Shown here: positions 24,724 to 31,516 of the stretch, piece by piece
How positions within the stretch are numbered: the stretch's first letter is position 1
How the letters are laid out: every line of letters begins with the position of its first letter
NCBI GenBank assembly: GCA_964416315.1
Contig: CAYQDR010000046.1
Span: 1-32,259, forward strand
Direction of reading: 5' to 3'
From: CAYQDR01 sp964416315
GTDB taxonomy: Bacteria > Methylomirabilota > Methylomirabilia > Rokubacteriales > DASRDR01
DNA: 32,259 nt
Made by a program: the position numbers and the translations under genes
Notes under the pieces: generated by a model
What the model saw: only the letters and a program-made list of their open reading frames with translations
Database searches by the model: none
What the model was told of the DNA's origin: nothing

Positions 24724-25595
24724 CCGGGCGCGCGATCGCCCGAGGCCTCCTCGCCCTCCTTGCCGTCCCGGCCATTCTCGGCCCCTCGCCGGCCGCTCAC
24801 CCCGCCGTCGTCGTCACGCCGGCAAGCGCGCGGCCGGGCGACGTGGTCGTCGTCCGGGTGCGCGGCGTCGCCCCGGAGGTGCGGGGCGAGTGGGCGGGGC
24901 GGCCGCTCGACTTCTTCCCGGTGGCCGACGGGCTCGCCGCGCTCGCGGGGGTGGACCTCGAGGCCCCGCTCGCGCCGATCCCCTGGCGCGTGACGCGCGC
25001 CGCCCCCGGGCGCGGCCGGGCCGTCGTCGCCGCGGGCCGGGTCCCCATCCGATCCCGGGCCTTCGGCACGCAGGAGCTGACGCTCCCGCGCGACCAGGTG
25101 GACCTCGACGCCGAGACGCTCGCGCGCGTCCGGGCCGAGGCGGCGGAGCTGCGCGCGGTGCTGGCGCGGCCGACCGGCGAGCGGCTCTGGCGCGGGGCGT
25201 TCCTCACCCCCGTCGAGGACGGCCAGCCGACGGGCGGGTTCGGGGTCCGGCGGATCATCAACGGCCAGCCGCGGAGCCCGCACGCGGGCTACGACTGGGC
25301 GGCCGCGCGCGGGGCCCCGGTGCTCGCGGCGAACGCCGGGCGCGTCGCGCACGTCGCCGAGCACTTCTTCGCGGGCCGGCTCGTGGTCCTCGACCACGGC
25401 CTCGGTCTGTTCACGCTCTACTTCCACCTCGACGAGGTCCGCGCGGCGCCGGGCGAGGCCGTCGCCCGCGGCCAGCGGATCGGCGTGGTCGGCGCCACCG
25501 GGCGGGCGACGGGCCCCCACCTCCACCTGGCCGTCTCCCTGGGCGGCGCCCGCGTGGACCCCGAGATCCTCCTCGCGCTCTCGTTCCCGGACTGA
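24720..25595 (+). CDS. secreted M23-family metallopeptidase (LytM type)
   Basis: A 291-residue protein with a signal peptide (core LLALLAVPAILG, cleavage near residue 26). A beta-rich N-terminal domain leads into an M23 peptidase domain at about 160-285. The zinc site is visible as HAGYDWAA (His and Asp ligands) and HLHLAV, and LDHGLGLFTLYFHLDEV is also typical. M23 enzymes cut peptidoglycan cross-bridges or act as regulators of cell-wall hydrolases; with both ligand motifs intact this one should be active. GTG 24720 overlaps the PAC2 stop. Position 24720 is supported by the signal peptide it gives. Confidence 0.87.
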   Translation: MTGRAIARGLLALLAVPAILGPSPAAHPAVVVTPASARPGDVVVVRVRGVAPEVRGEWAGRPLDFFPVADGLAALAGVDLEAPLAPIPWRVTRAAPGRGRAVVAAGRVPIRSRAFGTQELTLPRDQVDLDAETLARVRAEAAELRAVLARPTGERLWRGAFLTPVEDGQPTGGFGVRRIINGQPRSPHAGYDWAAARGAPVLAANAGRVAHVAEHFFAGRLVVLDHGLGLFTLYFHLDEVRAAPGEAVARGQRIGVVGATGRATGPHLHLAVSLGGARVDPEILLALSFPD

Positions 25596-25612
25596 CCGCA
25601 ACCCGTGACCTC

Positions 25613-26662
25613 ATGGCAACGAACAAAACCTACCTGATTACCGGCGGGTCCGGCTTCCTGGGCATCAACCTGGTCCGGCATCTCCTGGCGAGGGGCCGGA
25701 GCGTGGTCGTGCTCGATCTGGCCGACTTCGACTACACGGACTGCCGGGACCGGATCACGTTCGTCAAGGGCGACATCCGCGACCGGGCGACGGTCGACGG
25801 GGCGATGGCGGGCGTGGATTGCGTGGTCCACGCGGCGGCGGCGTTGCCGCTCTACCCACCGGAGGACATCTTCAGCACCGATGTGGACGGCACGCGCCAG
25901 GTGCTCGACTCGGCGCACCGGCACGCGGTCGCGCGCGTGATCCACATCTCGTCCACCGCGGTCTACGGCGTCCCCGACCATCATCCCCTGCGGGAGGAAG
26001 ACGCGCTGAGCGGCCTGGGGTCGTACGGCCAGGCGAAGCTGAAGGCCGAGGAGGTCTGCCTGGAATACCGCCGGAAGGGTCTGTGCGTCCCGATGCTCCG
26101 GGCCAAGTCCTTCATCGGGCCGGAGCGACTGGGGATCTTCGCCCTGCTCTACGAGTGGGCGAAGGACGGCAAGAACTTCCCGATCCTGGGCCGGGGCGAC
26201 AATCGCTACCAGTACCTCGACGTCGAAGACCTGTGCGAAGCCATCTGGCTGTGCGCCACCCTGGACCGCGACACGGTCAACGACACCTTCAACATCGGCG
26301 CGAGGGAGTTCGGCACGGCCCGGGAGGATTTCCAGGCGGTGCTGGACCACGCCGGCCACGGCAAGCGCGTCGTCTCGCTCCCGGAAGGCCCGGCGATCCT
26401 CGTGCTGTCCCTCCTGCACCGGCTGAAGCTCTCCCCGGTGTACTCCTGGATCTACGAGACGGTCGGCAAGGAATCCTTCGTCTCGATCGAGAAGGCCGAG
26501 TGGGTGCTCGGCTTCAGGCCGCGGTATTCGAACCGCGAGGCCCTGATCCGCAACTACCAGTGGTATCTCGCCCATCTGCACGAGTTCCGGGGCGGAACGG
26601 GGATCACCCACCGGGCGCCCTGGAACCAGGGGATCCTGAAGCTCGCCAAGCTCTTCTTCTGA
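25613..26662 (+). CDS. NAD-dependent epimerase/dehydratase (extended SDR)
   Basis: A 349-residue extended short-chain dehydrogenase. The nucleotide-binding motif is G11-G-S-G14-F-L-G17, the catalytic set is ISSTAVYG with YGQAK, and NIGAREFG is a substrate-side signature of sugar epimerases. It acts on a nucleotide sugar or on a sterol-like 3-beta-hydroxy substrate; the sequence does not decide. Codon choice at the start (ACAAACAAAACCTACCTGATTACC-like, with A/T third positions) is a little less GC-biased than its neighbours, which hints at a different history. No good ribosome binding site precedes the ATG. It is the last plus-strand gene. Confidence 0.87.
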   Translation: MATNKTYLITGGSGFLGINLVRHLLARGRSVVVLDLADFDYTDCRDRITFVKGDIRDRATVDGAMAGVDCVVHAAAALPLYPPEDIFSTDVDGTRQVLDSAHRHAVARVIHISSTAVYGVPDHHPLREEDALSGLGSYGQAKLKAEEVCLEYRRKGLCVPMLRAKSFIGPERLGIFALLYEWAKDGKNFPILGRGDNRYQYLDVEDLCEAIWLCATLDRDTVNDTFNIGAREFGTAREDFQAVLDHAGHGKRVVSLPEGPAILVLSLLHRLKLSPVYSWIYETVGKESFVSIEKAEWVLGFRPRYSNREALIRNYQWYLAHLHEFRGGTGITHRAPWNQGILKLAKLFF

Positions 26663-26672
26663 GCGCGGGGGC

Positions 26673-26686
26673 GACGGCTCGCCGTC
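26673..26686. terminator. possible bidirectional terminator hairpin between convergent genes
   Basis: GACGGC and GCCGTC are perfect arms around TC in the 22-base gap between the epimerase stop and the stop of the minus-strand synthase. It lacks a T-run, so support is weak. Confidence 0.3.
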
Positions 26687-27719
26687 AGGGGCCGGGGACG
26701 ACCGCGGCCAGGCGGCGCGCGTAGGCGGCGAGGCCCCCGTTCGAGGCAGCCAGCACGACCGACGCCGCGATGTGACGCCGGAGTTCGCTGCGCGAGATCT
26801 TCACGACCGCCGCGGGGTCCAGGAGATTCTCTGCCCGCATGATCCGCGCGAGCGTCCCGAGCCCGATCAGGAGCGGCCAGAGGGCGGCGAGGCGGAGGCG
26901 GGCCTCGGCGCGCGGGAGCGCCAGGACGTAGGCGAGCCCCTCATCGAGGTCCGCCCGGGCCCGGGCCGCGAGCGCGCCCAGCAACGGGCGCAGGCGACCG
27001 AGGGCGCGCGGGTCGAGCAGGTCCGGGGGCGCCAGGCCCAGCGCCGCGAGATCGGCGCGCGGCAGGTAGCAGCGCCCCAGGCGGAGGTCCCGCGGGAGGT
27101 CCCGGAGCACGTTCGTGAGCTGGAGCCCCTGCCCGAACCGCGCGGCGCGCGCCCGCTGGCGCCCGAGGTCCCCGCGGGCGCAGCGCCGGCGGTGGGCGGC
27201 CGTCAGGTCCGTCCAGAACTCTCCCACGCACCCCGCGTTCATGTACGTGTAGCGGTCGAGGTCGGCGCGGGTCTCGAGCGCGGCGACGCGCCCGTCGCCC
27301 TCCGGCGGGAAGGAGGCGAGGGCGTCGAGCATCGCCTGCGTGAGTGTGACCAGCACCGCCTGGCAGCGCGCGCGGTCCTCGGGCAGGAGGGTCCGGTACG
27401 CGGCGAGGACCTCCGGGAGCCGTGCGAGGAGGGCGCGCTCGGCGGGGGGATGGTCGGGCGCGGCGAGCACGCCCAGCTCGGCGAGGTCGGCGGTCTCCCC
27501 CGGCCGGATCGCGGCGCGGAGCGCCTCGACGTGCCGCTGCCGCTCGGCAGGGGGGAGCGCGCGGGTGTCGGCGAGCGTGTCGGCCGCGCGGGCGAGGAGG
27601 TACGTGATGCCGAGCGGCGCGCGCAGCGACGCGGGGACGATCCGGAGGGAGAGCGCGAACGAGCGGCTGACGCCGGGAAGGACGTCGCGGAGGAGGACCG
27701 TGGCGGGCGCGGTTCCCAT
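26685..27719 (-). CDS. squalene/phytoene synthase family protein
   Basis: A 344-residue prenyl-condensing enzyme. The first Asp-rich region is ARAADTLADT and the second is NVLRDLPRDLRLGRCYLP, the NxxRD-xxxD signature of head-to-head prenyl synthases. YTYMNAGCVGEFWTDL is typical of the squalene-synthase branch. It would condense two farnesyl (or geranylgeranyl) diphosphates, giving squalene or phytoene for hopanoids or carotenoids, but no other isoprenoid gene is in the window. I chose ATG 27719; GTG 27731 in frame would add four residues. It lies 36 bases after the small CxxC gene on the same strand. Confidence 0.85.
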   Translation of the reverse strand: MGTAPATVLLRDVLPGVSRSFALSLRIVPASLRAPLGITYLLARAADTLADTRALPPAERQRHVEALRAAIRPGETADLAELGVLAAPDHPPAERALLARLPEVLAAYRTLLPEDRARCQAVLVTLTQAMLDALASFPPEGDGRVAALETRADLDRYTYMNAGCVGEFWTDLTAAHRRRCARGDLGRQRARAARFGQGLQLTNVLRDLPRDLRLGRCYLPRADLAALGLAPPDLLDPRALGRLRPLLGALAARARADLDEGLAYVLALPRAEARLRLAALWPLLIGLGTLARIMRAENLLDPAAVVKISRSELRRHIAASVVLAASNGGLAAYARRLAAVVPGP

Positions 27720-27755
27720 GGCGCGGGTCACCCGCCGCGGGGCGCGCGGCGGGTC

Positions 27756-28061
27756 TCAGTCCAGGTCGATCGGCCGCCGGGGCGGCCCCGGCGTGTCCTT
27801 GGCGCGCTTGAGCCCCGCTTCGAACTTCCGCGAGAGGACCTGGTCCTTGCTCCGCTCGGCGTCGGCGGCCTCTTGGAAGCGCGTCTCGCGCCGCGCCGGC
27901 GCCCCCTTGATCGCCTCGAGGGCCTTGTCCAGGCTCGCCAGCGGCCCGGTCTTGGGAGCGGGCGTGTGCTGGATGACCGCCTTGACCTCCGGGTCCACGG
28001 TCAGGCGCGCCTGGCAGCCGGGGCAGGTCACGTCGAAGGCCGCGGGCTTCCGTTCCGCCAT
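27756..28061 (-). CDS. small CxxC hypothetical protein
   Basis: A 101-residue protein beginning MAERKPAAFDVTCPGCQARL, with a single CPGC pair near residue 13. The rest is charged and low in hydrophobic residues (ETRFQEAADAERSKDQVLSRKFEAGLKRAKD), probably helical. One CxxC could bind zinc or iron only as a dimer or with other ligands, or could be redox-active. The start at 28061 is supported by AGGAG upstream. I recognise no named family. It sits between the UGSC partner gene and the prenyl synthase. Confidence 0.6.
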   Translation of the reverse strand: MAERKPAAFDVTCPGCQARLTVDPEVKAVIQHTPAPKTGPLASLDKALEAIKGAPARRETRFQEAADAERSKDQVLSRKFEAGLKRAKDTPGPPRRPIDLD

Positions 28062-28114
28062 GCCCTATCTCCTACCACGGCGCGCGGCGCGGGGCAAGCG
28101 GGCTCGCCACCGCG

Positions 28115-29203
28115 TCAGCGTCGCGGCCAGCGCGTGATGGGCCGGCTCACCGCCCGCGAGAAGGCGCAGTTCGGGACGACGGCGGAGTGCTTCCCCGGTC
28201 CGCCGGCCACCATGACGAGGACGTCCTCCGGGGCCGACACGACCGGCAGCATCGCGGCGTCGTCCACGGTCGCCATCCAGCGCGGCCAGTCCTGGATCCC
28301 CCACATGCCGCCGAGCTTCCGCCGCCCGAGCGAGAGGCGCGCGTGGTCGAAGAGGTAGCGCTGGACGTCGGCGCGGGAGAAACCGTCGGCGGCGATCGTC
28401 GCCGCGTGCTCGGGGCCGAGCACGACGAGGAGCTGGCTCTGGGCGAGGTACCACCCGACGTTCGAGCCGAGCGTCGCGGCGGTGCCGGCGACGACGGCGA
28501 GGAGGTTCTCGGCCCGCTGGCTGACGTGGTCGTTCACGTTGTGGGGGGCCTCCCCGCCGAACACGGTGACGGCGCTGTCGGTCGGGGCGAACCCCAGGCT
28601 CGCGTGGAGCGGGCCCCAGGGGCTCCCGTCCTCTAGCTCGGCGATCGCGTAGGTGTACTTCGCCGGGCTCCCCTGGGTCGCCATGTCGCCCGCCCCGGGC
28701 CGCGCGCCGCCCAGGTTCCAGAGGCAGAGGCGGACCGCGCGCCCGAGCGTCGCGTTCGCGCGGTTGCCGGGGCCGAAGACCCCGGAGCCCGCGTGCATCC
28801 CGAGTCGCCCCGCGGCCGGCCCGTGGACGATGACGAGCGGCGCGACCGGGTGGGTCGTCGCCTGGACACCGTAGAGGTTGAACGCGGGGTCCAGCATGGC
28901 CTCGAGCGCGGCGACGAGCACCGGCATCGCCGGCGGCGGGCAGCCGGCCATGACGGCGTTGATGGCGATCTTCTCGACGGTCGCCTCGCCCCAGAGGGGC
29001 GGGATCTTCCCGACGACCGTGTCGGGCTCGGCCTCGATCCCCGCGAGCATCGCCTCGGCCCGCTCGGGCGTCGGCGGCACGATGGGGAGGCCGTCCGTCC
29101 AGCCGCGCTCGCGGAAGTGGGCCTCGACGGCCTCGAGGGCGTCGGGGAGCTCGAGAACCTGCGAGGCGAACTGCCAGGTCCCCCCCTCCCCCGGGACCCT
29201 CAC
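28115..29203 (-). CDS. uncharacterised partner of the UGSC selenoprotein
   Basis: A 362-residue protein with no signal peptide or membrane helices. Recognisable stretches are RERGWTDGLPIVPPTPERAEAML, VMAGCPPPAMPVLVAALEAML and GSGVFGPGNRANATLGRAVRL; I have seen similar ones in uncharacterised environmental proteins next to UGSC-type genes, but cannot check this here. Several Gly-rich loops suggest a cofactor- or substrate-binding fold. Cysteines lie in AGCPPP, CLWNL and PNCAFS. The GTG start is four bases after the selenoprotein stop, so the two are almost certainly co-translated. It probably shares the selenoprotein's substrate or redox step. Function unknown. Confidence 0.75.
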   Translation of the reverse strand: MRVPGEGGTWQFASQVLELPDALEAVEAHFRERGWTDGLPIVPPTPERAEAMLAGIEAEPDTVVGKIPPLWGEATVEKIAINAVMAGCPPPAMPVLVAALEAMLDPAFNLYGVQATTHPVAPLVIVHGPAAGRLGMHAGSGVFGPGNRANATLGRAVRLCLWNLGGARPGAGDMATQGSPAKYTYAIAELEDGSPWGPLHASLGFAPTDSAVTVFGGEAPHNVNDHVSQRAENLLAVVAGTAATLGSNVGWYLAQSQLLVVLGPEHAATIAADGFSRADVQRYLFDHARLSLGRRKLGGMWGIQDWPRWMATVDDAAMLPVVSAPEDVLVMVAGGPGKHSAVVPNCAFSRAVSRPITRWPRR

Positions 29204-29207
29204 GGGG

Positions 29208-29732
29208 TCACCGCCCGAGGCGCGCGGCGAGCTGCGCCGCCGCGCGGCCTGCCTTCTCCCGGACGCGCTCGGGGGGCTCGCCGCCGAGCGGGTGGTCGAT
29301 GACGAGGAGCGGCAGCGCCTCCATCCCGAGGTTGTGCGCCTCGTGACGGGCGAGCGTCTCGAACGCGGTCGTCGTGACGACGGCCGCGGGCGTGCCGGAC
29401 CGCCCGAGGGTGACGGCGTCGTGGAGACTCCACGACGTGCAGGACCCTCAGTCGGCCGAGCCGGTGACGACGAGATCGACCCCGGCGAGGGCCGCGAGCA
29501 CCTCGGGCGAGGCCGGCGTGGCCGCGTTGGCCTTCCGCTGGTAGACGACGCGGCCGAGGCCGAAGCGCTCGGAGAGGAGCGCCGCCATCTCCCGGGCGAG
29601 CAGCTCGAAGTTCGCCTTGGTGTTGTCGAGGAAGGCGACCGTCTTGCCGGCGAGCTCGGCCGGGAGCGCCCGGGGCGCCTCCTGGCTGACCTTGCTCTCG
29701 GCGACGGGACTCAGGACGCGGGTCGTGCCCAT
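29208..29732 (-). CDS. UGSC-family selenoprotein (in-frame UGA read as selenocysteine at residue 95)
   Basis: Read through UGA at 29450-29448, one frame encodes 174 residues: VVTGSAD-U-GSCTSWSLHDAVTLG, then VVTTTAFETLARHEAHNLG and ALPLLVIDHPLGGEPPE to a stop at 29208. Residues after the UGA are as family-like as those before it. The U-G-S-C motif names the known UGSC (seleno)protein family, whose other members carry Cys-Gly-Ser-Cys. The Sec/Cys pair should form a selenenylsulfide redox centre in a cytosolic enzyme of unknown reaction. A hairpin of SECIS type follows the UGA at once. The start ATG 29732 has GGAGG at the proper distance, and a promoter lies upstream. Without recoding, the product would be cut at 94 residues. 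The organism must supply selA, selB, selC and selD elsewhere. Confidence 0.9.
29406..29450 (-). promoter_or_regulatory. bacterial SECIS element of the UGSC selenoprotein
   Basis: Starting within the UGA, GAGGGT pairs with ACCCTC (29411-29406). Inside, after an internal loop, the arms CGTCGTGG and CCACGACG (8 bp, perfect) enclose AGTCT. The apical loop lies 18-22 bases after the UGA, like the fdhF SECIS, whose loop contains GGUCU. The whole element is in coding sequence, as is normal in bacteria. Confidence 0.8.
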
Positions 29733-29768
29733 GGCTGCCTCCATACGGCTGGCTGTAACGTCCCTGCC

Positions 29769-29797
29769 TTGATAGCACCGCGTTCCCGGGGGGTCAA
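29769..29797 (-). promoter_or_regulatory. extended -10 promoter of the UGSC selenoprotein gene
   Basis: TTGACC (29797-29792) and TATCAA (29774-29769) are 17 bases apart, with TGC directly before the -10 (extended -10 motif). The -35 box contains the TGA stop of the NTPase gene. Transcription would begin near 29762, giving a 30-base leader with GGAGG. Confidence 0.6.
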
Positions 29798-30330
29798 GCC
29801 GGGGCGAGCCGCGCGGCGAGATCGCGCGGCAGGGCGTCACGGTTGGTGAGCGTCACGGTGACCAGCTCGACGCCCGGCCGGCCTTTCACGCGATCCGCCC
29901 ACGGGTGGGGCGCCTGGAGGATCGCGCCGAGGACCGGGGCCGGGCTCTGGAGCGCCTGCTCGACCGCCGCCCGGAAGGCCGCCGAGGCGAGCTCCATCTT
30001 CCCGATCTCGTCCACGACGACGAGGTGGCCCCGACGGACGGCGTCCAGAATCGCCGGGACGCCGATGCGCTCGAGGGCCTCGAGGTCCACGCCGTACTTT
30101 CCGACCCGCGGGCCGCCGGAGTGCCTGACATGGGCCAGCGTCGCCGTGCGGCCGTCGAGGGTCTCCAGCGCGAACCCGACGCGCGTCCCGCCCTCGCGGA
30201 TCTCTTCCGTGAAGAACCCGCCCGCCGGGCGCGCGGCGAGTCCGAGCGCCTTGCGGAGGCAGGTCGTCTTGCCCACACCCGGCCGGCCCGTCAGGAGGTA
30301 GGCCCGGGGTGGCGGCCGGCGTTCCGTCAG
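29794..30330 (-). CDS. THEP1-type nucleoside triphosphatase with a probable CTG start
   Basis: The frame encodes a small P-loop NTPase: Walker A LLTGRPGVGKTT, Walker B HLVVVDEIGKMEL, and the family segment RPAGGFFTEEIREGGTRVGF. THEP1/NTPase-1 proteins hydrolyse ATP, GTP and other NTPs, and their role in the cell is unclear. An ordinary start at GTG 30276 would delete the front half of Walker A (it falls at the V of GVGKTT). Upstream in frame I see no ATG, GTG or TTG. CTG at 30330-30328 overlaps the stop of the upstream selenoprotein as CTGA, copying the ATGA/GTGA overlaps of this genome, and yields 178 residues with a complete P-loop. I therefore annotate CTG as the start. Ribosome re-initiation at CTGA is inference. 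Confidence 0.75.
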   Translation of the reverse strand: MTERRPPPRAYLLTGRPGVGKTTCLRKALGLAARPAGGFFTEEIREGGTRVGFALETLDGRTATLAHVRHSGGPRVGKYGVDLEALERIGVPAILDAVRRGHLVVVDEIGKMELASAAFRAAVEQALQSPAPVLGAILQAPHPWADRVKGRPGVELVTVTLTNRDALPRDLAARLAPA

Positions 30331-30638
30331 GGGCTCCCCGGGATCACGCTCAGGATCCGGGCCTGGAAGCCGAGCTGGTCGATCGCCCTCGCCAACTTCT
30401 CCGCCGAGGTCTTGGCGTCGTCGAACTCGACGCGCGCCTCCGCGTTCTCGAGGCTCACCTCCGCTCGCGTGACCCCCGGCAGCCTCTCCAAGGCTGTGGC
30501 GATGGAGACGGGTCAGGCGCTGCAGACCATCCCCTTGACCTGGATGATGGCCACCCGGGGCGCCGCGCTGCCGGGCATCGCCGTCCCGAGCACCGACGCG
30601 ATGAGGACCATCGTCAGCAGGATCGCGAACCGGCTCAC
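30327..30638 (-). CDS. exported MerP-like (HMA-domain) selenoprotein with a Cys-x-x-Sec metal site
   Basis: Read through UGA 30515-30513, the frame gives 103 residues: a signal peptide (FAILLTMVLIASVLG, cleavage near GSAA, residue 26), then AIIQVKGMVC-S-A-U-PVSIATALERLPGV, VEFDDAKTSAEKLARAIDQLGF and a stop at 30327. MerP has GMTCxxCP and FDDAKTS in the same places, so Sec42 replaces the second mercury-binding cysteine, leaving C39 and U42. The domain's beta-alpha-beta-beta-alpha-beta pattern continues only after the UGA. It would bind soft metals such as Hg(II), or act as a thiol/selenol redox carrier, in the periplasm. Start GTG 30638 has GGAGAG upstream; GTG 30668, overlapping the ccdA stop as GTGA, would add ten residues. 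A SECIS hairpin follows the UGA. Confidence 0.87.
30470..30515 (-). promoter_or_regulatory. bacterial SECIS element of the MerP-like selenoprotein
   Basis: TGACCC, which begins with the UGA itself, pairs perfectly with GGGTCA (30475-30470). An upper stem CAGCCT with AGGCTG (6 bp) encloses the loop TGGAG, 22-26 bases after the UGA. The internal loop is asymmetric (13 and 4 bases). The two-tier layout matches that of the UGSC element. Confidence 0.7.
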
Positions 30639-30664
30639 CGTGGATCTCTCCGGCTTGACCGCTC

Positions 30665-31513
30665 TCACATGCCTGCGCGGACGTAGTAGTAGCCGAGGTA
30701 GAGTCCGGCCAGGATCAGCACGACGCCGCTGGCGCGCTTGACCCAGACCGCCGAGCGTTGGAGCGCTCGGACCAGGTTCTGCTTCGCGAGGCCGACGAGG
30801 AGGGTCGTGAGCGCCATCAGGAGGGCCATCGCCGCCGCAAACGCCAGGAAGGTCAGGAGCGCCGCCCCCGCGTAGCCGCTCGTGAGGGGAAGCACCGTGA
30901 TCGAGACGTAGAGCGGCAGCGTGCATCCGGTGGAGGCGAGGGCATAGCCGAACCCGTAGAGGAACACCGAGGCCGCCACCGGGAGGTCGCGACCCGCGCC
31001 GGGTCCCAGCGGCAGTGCCAACGAAGGCATGCGGACATCCGCCACCTGGAGGACGCCCAGCCCGACCACTGCCAGTGCGATGACGGGCTTGGTCGCGATC
31101 AGGTAGGGGGAGACGGCACCGCCCGCCAGGGTGACGACGGCGCCGACCAGGGCAAAGAAGACCACGCTGCCCGCCGCACAGGCGAGCCCGAGGCCGAGCG
31201 GGCGCGCCATCCCGCCGCCGTCCCCGGCCGCCGCGAGGTAGTACGACACGTAGCCCGGGAACAGGGCGAACGCGCACGGGGCGAAGAACGCGCCGATCCC
31301 GGCGAGGAACCCGAGGCCCGCCAGCGAGAGCGGGGCGTCGAAAGCGACCCAGCGAAGGCCAGGGAGCGCTCCGTACGTCCACGCCGCCCAGCCCACGAGC
31401 CCGAGCAAGAGTACCCCGACGAGCGGGGATGCCAGGCTCCGGAGGACGGGTCTTCCGCCCACGGCCGCCCCGGGCGCCCTGTGACCGTCCAGACCGGCGC
31501 CTGGGAGTGCCAT
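30665..31513 (-). CDS. CcdA-type membrane thiol-electron transporter
   Basis: A 282-residue polytopic protein, with seven or so hydrophobic helices after a 25-residue cytosolic lead. The two redox cysteines of the CcdA/DsbD-beta family are present: C80 in FFAPCAFALFPGYVSYYL and C197 in ALASTGCTLPLYVSI. This family moves electrons from cytosolic thioredoxin to periplasmic thiol proteins. Its stop overlaps a GTG in frame with the MerP-like selenoprotein (GTGA), so the two are co-translated or coupled. A plausible role is to keep the Cys/Sec site reduced; a role in cytochrome c maturation or metal transfer is an alternative. It starts three bases after the upstream gene's stop. Confidence 0.85.
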   Translation of the reverse strand: MALPGAGLDGHRAPGAAVGGRPVLRSLASPLVGVLLLGLVGWAAWTYGALPGLRWVAFDAPLSLAGLGFLAGIGAFFAPCAFALFPGYVSYYLAAAGDGGGMARPLGLGLACAAGSVVFFALVGAVVTLAGGAVSPYLIATKPVIALAVVGLGVLQVADVRMPSLALPLGPGAGRDLPVAASVFLYGFGYALASTGCTLPLYVSITVLPLTSGYAGAALLTFLAFAAAMALLMALTTLLVGLAKQNLVRALQRSAVWVKRASGVVLILAGLYLGYYYVRAGM

Positions 31514-31516
31514 CGG

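Noticed and set aside
29200..29778. Open frame of 192 codons overlapping the UGSC gene without a stop
   Set aside because: Its translation is Arg/Gly-rich without family features; the true frame is the one interrupted by UGA.
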